From contig DASWIV010000307.1 of NCBI GenBank assembly GCA_036397475.1, forward strand, positions 1 to 6,130: a DNA stretch of 6,130 nt, in the 5' to 3' direction. Made by a program: the position numbers and the translations under genes. Below the pieces are notes generated by a model, which was given only the letters and a program-made list of their open reading frames with translations, was not told the origin of the DNA and did not search any database. This document shows positions 1 through 6,096 of the stretch, piece after piece (within the stretch, counting starts at the first letter, position 1; the number at the start of each line of letters is the position of its first letter). The stretch comes from DASWIV01 sp036397475 (GTDB taxonomy: Bacteria > JAJVIF01 > JAPKYR01).

Positions 1-995
1 CGGCGGCTTTATTTGGTGCTTCAACCCCGGCATCAAAATATGTGCTCTCTGGTGTTGGTCCTGTGACCCTCGCAGGTTTACTTTATCTTGGCTCAGCGAT
101 AGCTGTCCTGCCATTTTCATTTAATGGTGGAAACAGGGAAATTGCCCTGCGATCGAAGAACCTGCTGCGCATGCTTGGAGCGGTTGTTTTCGGTGGAGGA
201 CTGGGTCCCATTTTTCTGCTTCTCGGATTAAAACTCGCATCCGCGGCGACTGTATCTCTATGGCTGAATCTTGAAAGCGTAGGCACTGCCATACTTGCCT
301 GGCTGTTCTTCAGGGAGCACATTCACAAGCGAACAATGTTTGCTATCCTCCTTGTCGTAGTTGCGGGAATAATTCTCGTTGCACCTTCCAATTTTGGAAA
401 TCTGCGGTCGATTGCGTTTGTTGCGCTCGCGTGCCTGTGCTGGGGCGCCGATAACAATCTAACCTCGATCATCGATGGATTCACTCCACAGCAGACAACC
501 CTGATTAAAGGAATTGTAGCCGGTTCGGTAAATCTGATTATTGGATTATCTATCGAGGGCGGCCAAATCACTGGCGGAACAATTATGTTCTCCATGTTGA
601 TTGGAGCGTTTTCATATGGTGTCTCCATTGTGCTTTACATAATGGGCGCTCAAAAACTGGGTGCAGTCAGATCACAGATGCTTTTCGCGACTTCGCCATT
701 CATTGGAGTGGGTATCGCATGGTTAATACTTGGTGAGGCTGTTACACTTCCCCAGGTTGTGGCATCTTTAATAATGATCGGCGGGCTATGGCTGATGCTG
801 ACTGAAAAACATGAGCATCATCATGAACATGAATGGTTGGAGCATATACACTTGCACTCACATGAAGATGACCATCATCTTCATGAGCATCCGTCCCTGC
901 CTCCTGGAACCAGGCATATACATCCCCACGTCCACCTTCCACATGAGCATGCCCACGCCCATGAACCTGACCTCCACCACAGACATGATCATTAA
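1..995 (+). CDS. EamA/DMT-family permease with His-rich C-terminal tail (5' end outside window)
   Basis: This is an inner-membrane transporter of the drug/metabolite (EamA) superfamily; its substrate cannot be named from sequence. The reading frame is open from base 3. The 13 codons before the GTG at 42 already read like the start of the family (AALFGASTPASKY), so GTG42 is not the true start and the gene is cut by the window edge. Two EamA repeats are visible: the first up to about base 400, the second from about 410 (LRSIAFVALACLCWGAD) to about 800 (LILGEAVTLPQ, then a final helix). Helices are short and Gly/Ala-rich, about ten in a full-length member. After the last helix comes a 62-residue tail (807-992) with 25 His plus several Asp/Glu, ending HHRHDH, which suggests a metal-binding cytoplasmic or periplasmic extension. 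It converges on the lipoprotein gene; no T-rich intrinsic terminator follows. Family is confident; a metal-related role is inference. Confidence 0.9.
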   Translation, partial: AALFGASTPASKYVLSGVGPVTLAGLLYLGSAIAVLPFSFNGGNREIALRSKNLLRMLGAVVFGGGLGPIFLLLGLKLASAATVSLWLNLESVGTAILAWLFFREHIHKRTMFAILLVVVAGIILVAPSNFGNLRSIAFVALACLCWGADNNLTSIIDGFTPQQTTLIKGIVAGSVNLIIGLSIEGGQITGGTIMFSMLIGAFSYGVSIVLYIMGAQKLGAVRSQMLFATSPFIGVGIAWLILGEAVTLPQVVASLIMIGGLWLMLTEKHEHHHEHEWLEHIHLHSHEDDHHLHEHPSLPPGTRHIHPHVHLPHEHAHAHEPDLHHRHDH

Positions 996-1007
996 TTTGT
1001 AGTTGCA

Positions 1008-1119
1008 GTTTCGCTCATCCTGAACGCCGGAGCGCGGGATTCCTATCACGCATTTTTAATTGCTGTTTCGCTCATCCTGAACGCCGGAGCGCGGGATTCC
1101 TATCACGCATTTTTAATTG
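1008..1119. repeat. Tandem direct repeat, two copies, period 57 bp
   Basis: Bases 1008-1062 and 1065-1119 are identical over 55 positions, with a 2-base gap (period 57). Immediately before them TTGC also matches (1003-1006 and 1060-1063), so about one whole unit is duplicated. Each unit starts GTTTCGCTCATCCTGAACGC and ends CATTTTTAATTG. Inside each is an imperfect palindrome of 24 nt (1017-1040 and 1074-1097) whose outer arms ATCCTG and CGGGAT can pair (one G-U). It lies between convergent genes, starts 13 nt after the permease stop codon, and has no coding potential I can support. It looks like a duplicated intergenic interspersed element; its family is not recognised. Identity of the copies suggests recent duplication. 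Confidence 0.9.
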
Positions 1120-1153
1120 GCTGAGATCTCGAATTCCCAAGGTGCACACCATT

Positions 1154-1201
1154 CCGGTAGCTGCTAGCCCTCAACGTCAGTGAAGGTTAGCAGCTATCCG
1201 G
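1154..1201. other. Long hairpin between convergent genes, possible bidirectional terminator
   Basis: The left arm 1154-1169 (CCGGTAGCTGCTAGCC) pairs with the right arm 1185-1201 (GGTTAGCAGCTATCCGG). This gives 16 base pairs with one G-U wobble and one bulged T, around a 15-nt loop. It lies between the permease and the lipoprotein gene, which are transcribed towards each other. Neither side has a T-run, so it is not a canonical intrinsic terminator. It could slow or terminate transcription from either side, protect 3' ends, or be the remnant of a mobile repeat. The structure is seen directly; the function is inferred. Confidence 0.6.
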
Positions 1202-1279
1202 CCTTGCCTGCCTGTCAGGGATGGGTGACTGGTGGCGCTCACAGACTCGATTCCAGTCGAGCATCTGGGCGAATTTCTC

Positions 1280-3532
1280 CTAATACAACCACTCACCGCA
1301 AACGACATGATACCCCACAGGTTCCTCGTCGATGAAACTCATTGTATTAAATCCCAGCCCGAAACTCGTGTACGCGGGTACATACACCATATTTACGCCA
1401 TCGGTAATTGCGAAACACTCGTTTGGAACGGTATGTAGCTGATTTGAGGTTGATGTTGGAAGCCTTGTAAAACTGGATCCGATCCCGTCAAGAAAATCGT
1501 TACCGAACTGCTGTACTGCAGGAGAGTCCGTATACTCCTGCGTAAGAACAAGACGTCCTCCCTCCTGCATGAAAAGCTTCAGATCGTCAAATTCTTCCTT
1601 TGCGAACGGGCTTCCCGTCCCCTCTTTTCCGGGAAGGCACACTACAATAATCCTCGCACCGGATGTATCTATCGGTTCCTCATTCGTATCGATCATGGTG
1701 TATCCCTCTTCAATCACAATGTCCTGCAGGTTACCGGTGATGGAAGAGTTATTATGATTACCGCCATGGCCCGTATAAAACTTCACGACGGTATTAAACG
1801 AATTCGGGCCTCCCAGATCGAAATTGATAACATTCCTGAAAAATTGCCTGTTATCTTCATCCTCTTCATCGAGGTATCCATCTGTGAAAATATTTCCATC
1901 GCCGCTGACAATCAGATTCGGACCTCTTTCGCAATCTATTCCCTCGACATTGACGTGAATCAACAGCGGCTCATCCAGCATGTCTTCCGCGGAATCGTCA
2001 TCCGTGACAAGGAGCTGCACCTGATAGGTGCCAGGTGTATCGAACGGATGCATAATAATCTCGGGAGTAACTGTAGTATATTCATAAAAGCCATCGTTCC
2101 CAATATCCCATTGGTATTGCGTAATGAATCCGTCGACATCGTAAGATCCTGATGGATCGAGAAATACATCCAGTGGCGCGAATCCGGACTGTGGATCAGT
2201 CATCGATGCATCCGCAACTGGCGGTAGATTTTCATTCGGACCTTCGCCCAGGATCGGAGCTTCCCACACCTGGTACGCCGCGAGTTGTGCGTTAGCAGGA
2301 AAATCAAATCCTGTCACTCCCGGAATCTGTACCGAATAATTCTTGGGATCCGCGCTGATCACCGCAATCAGAAGTTCCTGGTTCAGAACATCGATGGGAT
2401 GGACATTCGGGATCGTGCAATTCGAGAGTGTGACAATCGGATTGAACGGCTCCCAGATCCAGTTACCAGACGCTGTCAGATCAACCATACCATCGAACAA
2501 TGTCGGCGACTCCGCGACAACTCCACTGATCTCACTCAATGCTCCTGAGAATTGCCCCATGCCCTGCCAGTCGGTTATATGCAGATCGAAGATCAGGTCT
2601 CCGCCGTATGACGATTCACTTTCGAAAAATGCCCAGCTTCCCGAATTCGCTATTGAAATCTGGACCGCTTCCGCCCGGTTTGCTGTCAGTGGAAAATCGG
2701 ACGTCTGAGCGGGAGGAATTGCATCAGGATCCGGCTCGTAATAGCTGGATGAGATCGCGTATTTGAAATTGAACGACGGGAATCCGCTTTCCATGGGAAA
2801 CTGCATGACATATTCCCGCTCGAGATATCCCGGAATTACTGTATCGAAACTTCCCCGGTCCGTAAGCGTTAAATGCTCGACATCCCAAGGGTCGTCAGGC
2901 TCGAGCCCATTCGCAAAATACTTGAACGGATTCAGATTGGAAGTCGATTCAAATCCTTTGGGAGCCTTTGAGCCTTCCGAGTATCCAAAAATCGTATCGT
3001 ATGTTGTAAATTCCTGCTGGTTCCACCACCGGGTATAACCATCGGCGTTCGTTAATCTCGCGTTGAATAAATAATGCGGCCAGTGAATTGTCGGGTCTAT
3101 CTGGCTTATGTAATTGCCCGACTCCGCCATGAAAATTCCCATTACATCGAACCCGCGGAAATTGGAGCCTGGGAAAGGATGTTGAATGCCAATATCCGCG
3201 ACAACTTTGCCCGACGGAAAATCCGTACCTGGCTTGATGTTGACATACAACAGGCTGGTCGGTGCCAATGGAGGCTGAAGGAATCTCGTGACATTCGCCT
3301 CGAACATCATCCCGCGTATCGGGACAACTTCCGCTGATTCAGAATCCGGGTCAATGTAAATATCATAAATGCCCCATAGCGCTTCATGTGCCTGCCGGGA
3401 GCCTGATTTTCTGAACTCTGCCAGATCCTGTCCGAAGCCTGGATTAACCGGGTTGGATGAACCGGAACAGCCAATCGACAGAACTATCAGCACCGCCAAA
3501 GTGGCGCATACGGATGTGACTAATCCTCGCAT
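1280..3532 (-). CDS. Secreted lipoprotein with PKD domain and DUF4350/amidotransferase-like C-terminal domain
   Basis: The product is 750 residues. The start is secure: ATG at 3532 preceded by GGAGG (3539-3543 complement) at 6 nt. Residues 1-21 form a signal peptide with a hydrophobic core, and Cys22 in LSIGC is the likely lipidated residue (Ser at -3, Leu at -4, so slightly off the usual lipobox). A Ser-rich tether follows (SGSSNPVNPG). Residues about 45-430 are a large beta-rich extracellular region with a conserved-looking HPFPG (118-122) and GFDVMGIFM (127-135); I cannot name this domain. Residues about 437-528 are a PKD domain (PPVADAS, APLDVFLDPSGSYDVDG, YQWDIGNDG, GTYQVQLLVTDDD). Residues about 535-750 look Rossmann-like, as in DUF4350/class I amidotransferase-like folds: LIVSGDGN, ARIIVVCLPG, LKLFMQEGGRLVLTQE. 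No catalytic Cys-His-Glu triad can be assigned. The protein ends at GEWLY immediately after the domain. It is probably a surface or periplasmic binding or adhesion protein; function unknown. Confidence 0.9.
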   Translation of the reverse strand: MRGLVTSVCATLAVLIVLSIGCSGSSNPVNPGFGQDLAEFRKSGSRQAHEALWGIYDIYIDPDSESAEVVPIRGMMFEANVTRFLQPPLAPTSLLYVNIKPGTDFPSGKVVADIGIQHPFPGSNFRGFDVMGIFMAESGNYISQIDPTIHWPHYLFNARLTNADGYTRWWNQQEFTTYDTIFGYSEGSKAPKGFESTSNLNPFKYFANGLEPDDPWDVEHLTLTDRGSFDTVIPGYLEREYVMQFPMESGFPSFNFKYAISSSYYEPDPDAIPPAQTSDFPLTANRAEAVQISIANSGSWAFFESESSYGGDLIFDLHITDWQGMGQFSGALSEISGVVAESPTLFDGMVDLTASGNWIWEPFNPIVTLSNCTIPNVHPIDVLNQELLIAVISADPKNYSVQIPGVTGFDFPANAQLAAYQVWEAPILGEGPNENLPPVADASMTDPQSGFAPLDVFLDPSGSYDVDGFITQYQWDIGNDGFYEYTTVTPEIIMHPFDTPGTYQVQLLVTDDDSAEDMLDEPLLIHVNVEGIDCERGPNLIVSGDGNIFTDGYLDEEDEDNRQFFRNVINFDLGGPNSFNTVVKFYTGHGGNHNNSSITGNLQDIVIEEGYTMIDTNEEPIDTSGARIIVVCLPGKEGTGSPFAKEEFDDLKLFMQEGGRLVLTQEYTDSPAVQQFGNDFLDGIGSSFTRLPTSTSNQLHTVPNECFAITDGVNMVYVPAYTSFGLGFNTMSFIDEEPVGYHVVCGEWLY

Positions 3533-3538
3533 GGGAAG

Positions 3539-3543
3539 CCTCC
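3539..3543 (-). promoter_or_regulatory. Ribosome binding site of the lipoprotein gene
   Basis: The complement reads GGAGG (TGGAGG if one more base is counted), 6 nt before the ATG at 3532. It is the strongest Shine-Dalgarno match in the window and fixes the lipoprotein start; the other starts here lack a comparable site. Confidence 0.8.
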
Positions 3544-3562
3544 ACGGGAATACCCGGTGCTT

Positions 3563-3591
3563 ATATTACATCATCTCGTTTTATTGCGCAA
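3563..3591 (-). promoter_or_regulatory. Sigma70-like promoter of the lipoprotein gene
   Basis: On the minus strand a -35 box TTGCGC (3586-3591) is followed after exactly 17 nt by a -10 box TAATAT (3563-3568). An overlapping alternative -10, TATAAG, sits at 3560-3565. Transcription would start near 3556, giving a leader of about 24 nt that carries the GGAGG site. It lies downstream of the terminator at 3619-3646, so the lipoprotein gene is its own transcription unit. Matches are partial (4 of 6 in the -35 box), hence moderate confidence. Confidence 0.5.
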
Positions 3592-3618
3592 GAAGGATAG
3601 AAATTTGGATATTTGGAT

Positions 3619-3646
3619 AAAAAACTGATGCCGATAGACAGCATCA
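3619..3646 (-). terminator. Intrinsic terminator of the chimeric transposase/SRPBCC ORF
   Basis: Read on the minus strand, TGATGC (3641-3646) pairs with GCATCA (3626-3631). Two inner pairs (one G-U) extend the stem to 8 bp around a 5-nt loop, TCTAT. One G and then six T (3619-3624) follow. It is 26 nt beyond the stop codon at 3673 and, read on the plus strand, has no T-run, so it serves the minus strand only. It separates this ORF from the lipoprotein promoter. Confidence 0.75.
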
Positions 3647-3672
3647 ATGTCTTCAAGCCGGCAAAACGCAGT

Positions 3673-4107
3673 TTATGAAAAATGAGCTGCCATATCTGAT
3701 ACCAGCGCGTCGTAAATTGGATCGCACATTTCCATTATGGCATTATTATCCTTTGATTCGAACTTCCCTCCCCATGAGAAAAATGTCGAATTATCGGACG
3801 TGACTGGATACAACTTGATATAACCATAGAAATACTCTACCTGGTCGCTTGCCAGAGGTCCCGGACCATCATCGATCGTGTACCTGATCACGAAGTCGGC
3901 GTCATTAACCTCGGTTAAAGTCTCATGAATAGCATCGTTCAGAATCCTTTTCGCTCCTGCCTTATCGCCTGGTATATCCCCTACCTTCTCCGCTTTCTGG
4001 AGCAGTCGCGCAGCCTCCACCCCCGTCATGTGCCTCTTCTCCACTTCGTGGATCAGCCGAAGCCGATCCCGCTCATTAGCAGTCAATGTTAGTGTCTCCT
4101 TCTTCAT
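3673..4107 (-). CDS. Chimeric ORF: ISNCY-type transposase N-terminus fused to SRPBCC-like C-terminus, probably a decayed gene
   Basis: There are 144 codons. Residues 1 to about 36 (MKKETLTLTANERDRLRLIH, then EVEKRHMTGVEAARLL) match the N-terminal helix-turn-helix start of ISNCY-type transposases (typical: L..ERDRL..LHEVE.G.LT..EAA..L). From about residue 40 the sequence instead resembles SRPBCC/polyketide-cyclase-like proteins: PGDKAGAKRILND, HETLTE, RYTIDDGPGPL, GYIKLYPVT, FFSWGGKFES, and a C-terminal helix PIYDALVSDMAAHF. About the first 40-50 residues of a normal SRPBCC protein (around 150 residues) are missing and replaced by the transposase piece, so the joint lies near 3985-4000. No Met lies between residues 28 and 124, so no internal ATG restores a native start. 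No clear Shine-Dalgarno site precedes the ATG; the insertion-sequence end lies upstream. The ORF is intact, so expression is possible, but a complete SRPBCC fold is unlikely. The chimera is read from the sequence; family calls are from memory of motifs. Confidence 0.75.
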   Translation of the reverse strand: MKKETLTLTANERDRLRLIHEVEKRHMTGVEAARLLQKAEKVGDIPGDKAGAKRILNDAIHETLTEVNDADFVIRYTIDDGPGPLASDQVEYFYGYIKLYPVTSDNSTFFSWGGKFESKDNNAIMEMCDPIYDALVSDMAAHFS

Positions 4108-4171
4108 CCCCGAATTGTAAAGGGGACATTTCTACTTTGCCCAAAGGGGACATTTTCACATTGCTGCTACA
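3990..4171 (-). mobile_element. Remnant of an ISNCY-type insertion sequence (left end plus start of transposase)
   Basis: Upstream of the chimeric ORF lies a characteristic insertion-sequence end. Two direct copies of AAAGGGGACATTT plus 9 more bases occupy 4119-4140 and 4143-4164 (plus-strand reading), 24 bp apart, 19 of 22 positions identical. GGGGACATTT-type ends next to a transposase starting with the ERDRL/LHEVE motif are familiar for this group. The outer edge is probably near 4171, where the minus strand begins TGTAGC. The element keeps its left end and about 36 transposase codons; the catalytic region and the right end are absent, replaced by SRPBCC coding sequence. The inner boundary near 3990 is approximate. 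It cannot move on its own. Confidence 0.7.
4119..4164. repeat. Paired 22-bp direct repeats at the insertion-sequence end
   Basis: Copies at 4119-4140 and 4143-4164 share AAAGGGGACATTT and the final TTGC, with three mismatches in 22 positions and a 24-bp period, about two helical turns. Their place at an insertion-sequence end suggests transposase binding sites; that role is inferred. Confidence 0.8.
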
Positions 4172-4267
4172 GGATTATTTTTTCCGGTTTTCCGTTTGAC
4201 ATAGTAAAATTAGTCAGGCCGCATCTAACTTAATGGGACTAAAGGCACTCCTGTAAAATCCTTATAC
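4172..4267. other. Short intergenic region upstream of the membrane protein gene
   Basis: It holds an inverted repeat, TTAGTC (4210-4215) and GACTAA (4237-4242), with a 21-nt spacer, and a perfect TTGACA at 4196-4201 with no acceptable -10 box at 16-18 nt. A promoter for the downstream gene must lie here or in the insertion-sequence end, but I cannot place it. The inverted repeat could be an operator or chance. Confidence 0.3.
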
Positions 4268-4813
4268 ATGGGGTACAGGGCTATGACACCAAAAATTGAA
4301 ACATCACCAGATTCCACTCTCGAGCTGAACTCGCCATTCTGGGGCGGGTACAACTACACGAAATTGTCCCCATACGCTTCCCTGTTAGGATGGCTGGTTA
4401 TTATCGCCGGAGGCCTGCTGTGGCTCCTTGGAGCCGCGGTAATTACATATGCGGTGGACATGATCATCGATTACGCGGAATTCAAATTCGCCGGACTTTC
4501 TATCGACAGGCTCCGTCCGCTTTTCCTGATAGCGGGAATTGTTGTTTTCATTCTTTCGGTCCCGATGATTCGCCTGATTCCGTGGTTTTTTTCTCCGGCA
4601 GTCGAAGCAATACACACCCGGCACACCGACAGTGGGCGCCACGCGGCACTGGTGATTGGGACCCTGATAGTCCTCTGGTGCATTGCTAGAATCGCTCTCA
4701 CGGGGATATCCGTAAACGGCTTTAATGGACCGCTCGACATCGCACTCCCTGTCACGGCGATAATTTATTACTTTGCGGTATTTTCGGCACTCGACATGAG
4801 GCTGGATTTATAG
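4268..4813 (+). CDS. Predicted integral membrane protein with four transmembrane helices, unknown function
   Basis: I do not recognise this family. The product is 181 residues from ATG4268, or 176 from ATG4283 (MTPKIETS). The second start is a little more plausible, because GGGG at 4270-4273 lies 9 nt before it, whereas nothing Shine-Dalgarno-like precedes 4268. A polar N-terminus of about 35 residues is followed by helix 1 (about 36-62, GWLVIIAGGLLWLLGAAVI), helix 2 (84-108, LFLIAGIVVFILSVPMIRLI), helix 3 (126-146, AALVIGTLIVLWCIARIAL) and helix 4 (154-176, rich in Ile/Tyr/Phe). Loop 2-3 contains HTRHTDSGRH. It has no signal peptide, no enzymatic motif and no partner gene in the same operon. 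The strong hairpin terminator after it shows it ends its own transcript. It is probably an inner-membrane protein; a role cannot be assigned. Confidence 0.75.
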   Translation: MGYRAMTPKIETSPDSTLELNSPFWGGYNYTKLSPYASLLGWLVIIAGGLLWLLGAAVITYAVDMIIDYAEFKFAGLSIDRLRPLFLIAGIVVFILSVPMIRLIPWFFSPAVEAIHTRHTDSGRHAALVIGTLIVLWCIARIALTGISVNGFNGPLDIALPVTAIIYYFAVFSALDMRLDL

Positions 4814-4846
4814 CCATTCAAAAAATATCAAATTTGCTCTCAATCC

Positions 4847-4880
4847 AAATCCGCCTGCATCACCGGCGGATTTTTCTTTT
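4847..4880 (+). terminator. Strong intrinsic terminator after the membrane protein gene
   Basis: A perfect 9-bp stem, AAATCCGCC (4847-4855) with GGCGGATTT (4865-4873), closes a 9-nt loop and runs into a T-rich tract (TTTTTCTTTT, 4871-4880). It lies 33 nt after the stop codon at 4813 and just before the TPR gene, so the two genes are not cotranscribed unless by readthrough. Confidence 0.92.
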
Positions 4881-4895
4881 CTCACGCGCGATGAT

Positions 4896-6005
4896 ATGCT
4901 CCCCTTCACGATGAATGATTCAAACTCAAAAGCCAACGATCTGGTCCGCAAGGCGATAGAATCAATCAGGAACCAGGATTTCGAAGATGCCCTCAGCCTG
5001 TGTGAAAAGGCGATTGAAATCTCTCCCCATAACGAGGGAGCCTGGTCTAACAAGGGCACCGCTCTACTCGGACTCGGATTTGCGGATAAGGCTGTCGAGG
5101 CTTTCGACCAGGCTGTCGGGATAGGCGGAAAAGATCCCCAGGTCTGGTCGAACAGGGCTGCAGCATTCGGAAAAATTGGAAAACTCGATGACGCTCTAGT
5201 CAGTATCGAACATGCACTTGCCATAAATTCCAATCTACCCGACGCATGGGGTAACAAGGCGCAGATACTCGCGATGTCGGGACGCATGAAAGAAGCGATC
5301 GGGTGCCTTGAAAAACTTCTCGAAATTGACCCGAAGTCGATGCGTGGAATTTTATCCAAGGCGTTACTTCACTCGTCACAGAATCAGAACGAGGCAGCGA
5401 TCGCTTTGTATGACCGCGCGCTGGAACTGGATCCTGACAATACGTCCATCATTTTCGCCAAGGCACTTTCATGCATGAAAGCAGGGAAATTTGAAGAGGC
5501 GCACGATTGCTACGATAAAATTCTCTCTCTTGCCCCCGATCATATTGAGTCACTGGTCAATAAGGGAATCTGCCTGAATTACCTGGGGAAGCATCCGGAG
5601 GCACTCAGGTGTTTCGAATTGGTGGTTAAAGCGGACGATAAAAACCCGTGGTCGTGGATGAATCTCGCCAAGGCTCACGCTGCCAACAAGGATATAGATA
5701 AAGCGATCGAAACCATCGAACGCGCGATCGAATTAAAACCCGACGAACTGTCCATACCCCTTATCAAGGCTGACTTCCTGTACATCGCACAAAAAACGGA
5801 TGAGGCGCGGAGCACAATTGTCGAAGTCCTCAAGCGCTCTCCGATGAGCCCCGACGCATGGTATGCGCTTGGCATAATTGACAAAAATCTCGATAAAAAG
5901 GACAAAGCGATCGAAGCGTTTAAAAAATGCCTTGAGTACTCACCCGGCGGGGAGTCGCAGATAAAATCCCTTGCACAGCAGAATCTGTCAGAATTGCGGA
6001 AGTAA
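4896..6005 (+). CDS. Tetratricopeptide repeat protein, ten TPRs
   Basis: The product is 369 residues from ATG4896, or 364 from ATG4911 (MNDSNSKAND). Neither start has a Shine-Dalgarno site; the polar N-terminus from 4911 looks more natural. Residues 13-352 divide into exactly ten 34-residue TPRs with no insertion between them, starting at 13, 47, 81, 115, 149, 183, 217, 251, 285 and 319. Repeat position 8 is Gly or Ala in all ten, position 20 is Ala in all ten, and Trp occupies position 4 in five (WSNKG, WSNRA, WGNKA, WMNLA, WYALG). A 17-residue capping helix follows. There is no signal peptide, membrane helix or attached catalytic domain, so it is probably a cytoplasmic superhelical scaffold for protein binding; the partner is unknown. 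It lies between the terminator at 4847-4880 and a tRNA gene. An extended -10-like TGATATGCT (4892-4900) could start a transcript only a few bases before ATG4911. Fold is certain; specific role is not. Confidence 0.93.
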   Translation: MLPFTMNDSNSKANDLVRKAIESIRNQDFEDALSLCEKAIEISPHNEGAWSNKGTALLGLGFADKAVEAFDQAVGIGGKDPQVWSNRAAAFGKIGKLDDALVSIEHALAINSNLPDAWGNKAQILAMSGRMKEAIGCLEKLLEIDPKSMRGILSKALLHSSQNQNEAAIALYDRALELDPDNTSIIFAKALSCMKAGKFEEAHDCYDKILSLAPDHIESLVNKGICLNYLGKHPEALRCFELVVKADDKNPWSWMNLAKAHAANKDIDKAIETIERAIELKPDELSIPLIKADFLYIAQKTDEARSTIVEVLKRSPMSPDAWYALGIIDKNLDKKDKAIEAFKKCLEYSPGGESQIKSLAQQNLSELRK

Positions 6006-6061
6006 TCGCCCTTCTGCAAATAAAGACTTTTGAATCCCACGTTTCACACGTGGAGAACCTC

Positions 6062-6090
6062 TTGATGATAATGGATTGTTAATTTATAAT
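6062..6090 (+). promoter_or_regulatory. Sigma70 promoter of the tRNA gene
   Basis: The -35 box TTGATG (6062-6067) and a consensus -10 box TATAAT (6085-6090) are 17 nt apart. The bases right after the -10 box are GGCTCC, a GC-rich discriminator as seen in stable RNA promoters under growth-rate control. The predicted start, about 7 nt downstream, falls on or next to the first base of the tRNA (6097). It is the best promoter in the window. Confidence 0.8.
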
Positions 6091-6096
6091 GGCTCC

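Noticed and set aside
42..44. GTG42 as the start of the permease
   Set aside because: The frame continues upstream to the window edge with residues typical of the first EamA helix, so the gene is truncated by the window.
1008..1119. CRISPR array
   Set aside because: Two adjacent identical units of 55 bp separated by only 2 bases, with no variable spacers; it is a tandem duplication.
1246..1261. Small hairpin CTCGA-TTCCAG-TCGAG just beyond the lipoprotein stop
   Set aside because: Five base pairs without a T-run on either strand; expected by chance.
1754..2152. Plus-strand open frame of 132 codons inside the lipoprotein gene
   Set aside because: Wholly opposite a well-supported gene; no ribosome site or recognisable motif. 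The same applies to the other plus-strand frames between 1232 and 3620.
4196..4201. Perfect TTGACA as a -35 box for the membrane protein gene
   Set aside because: No reasonable -10 box lies 16-18 nt downstream (bases there are GCCGCATCT-like), so it cannot be called a promoter.
4808..5359. 183-codon minus-strand open frame opposite the TPR gene
   Set aside because: Antisense shadow of the regular TPR coding sequence; Ser/Ala/Phe-rich composition with no family features, no ribosome site, and it overlaps the terminator at 4847-4880.
6037..6053. Hairpin CCACGT-TTCAC-ACGTGG as terminator of the TPR gene
   Set aside because: Only a 6-bp stem, and no T-run follows (next bases AGAACCTC). It may help end transcription but does not meet the standard for a terminator call.
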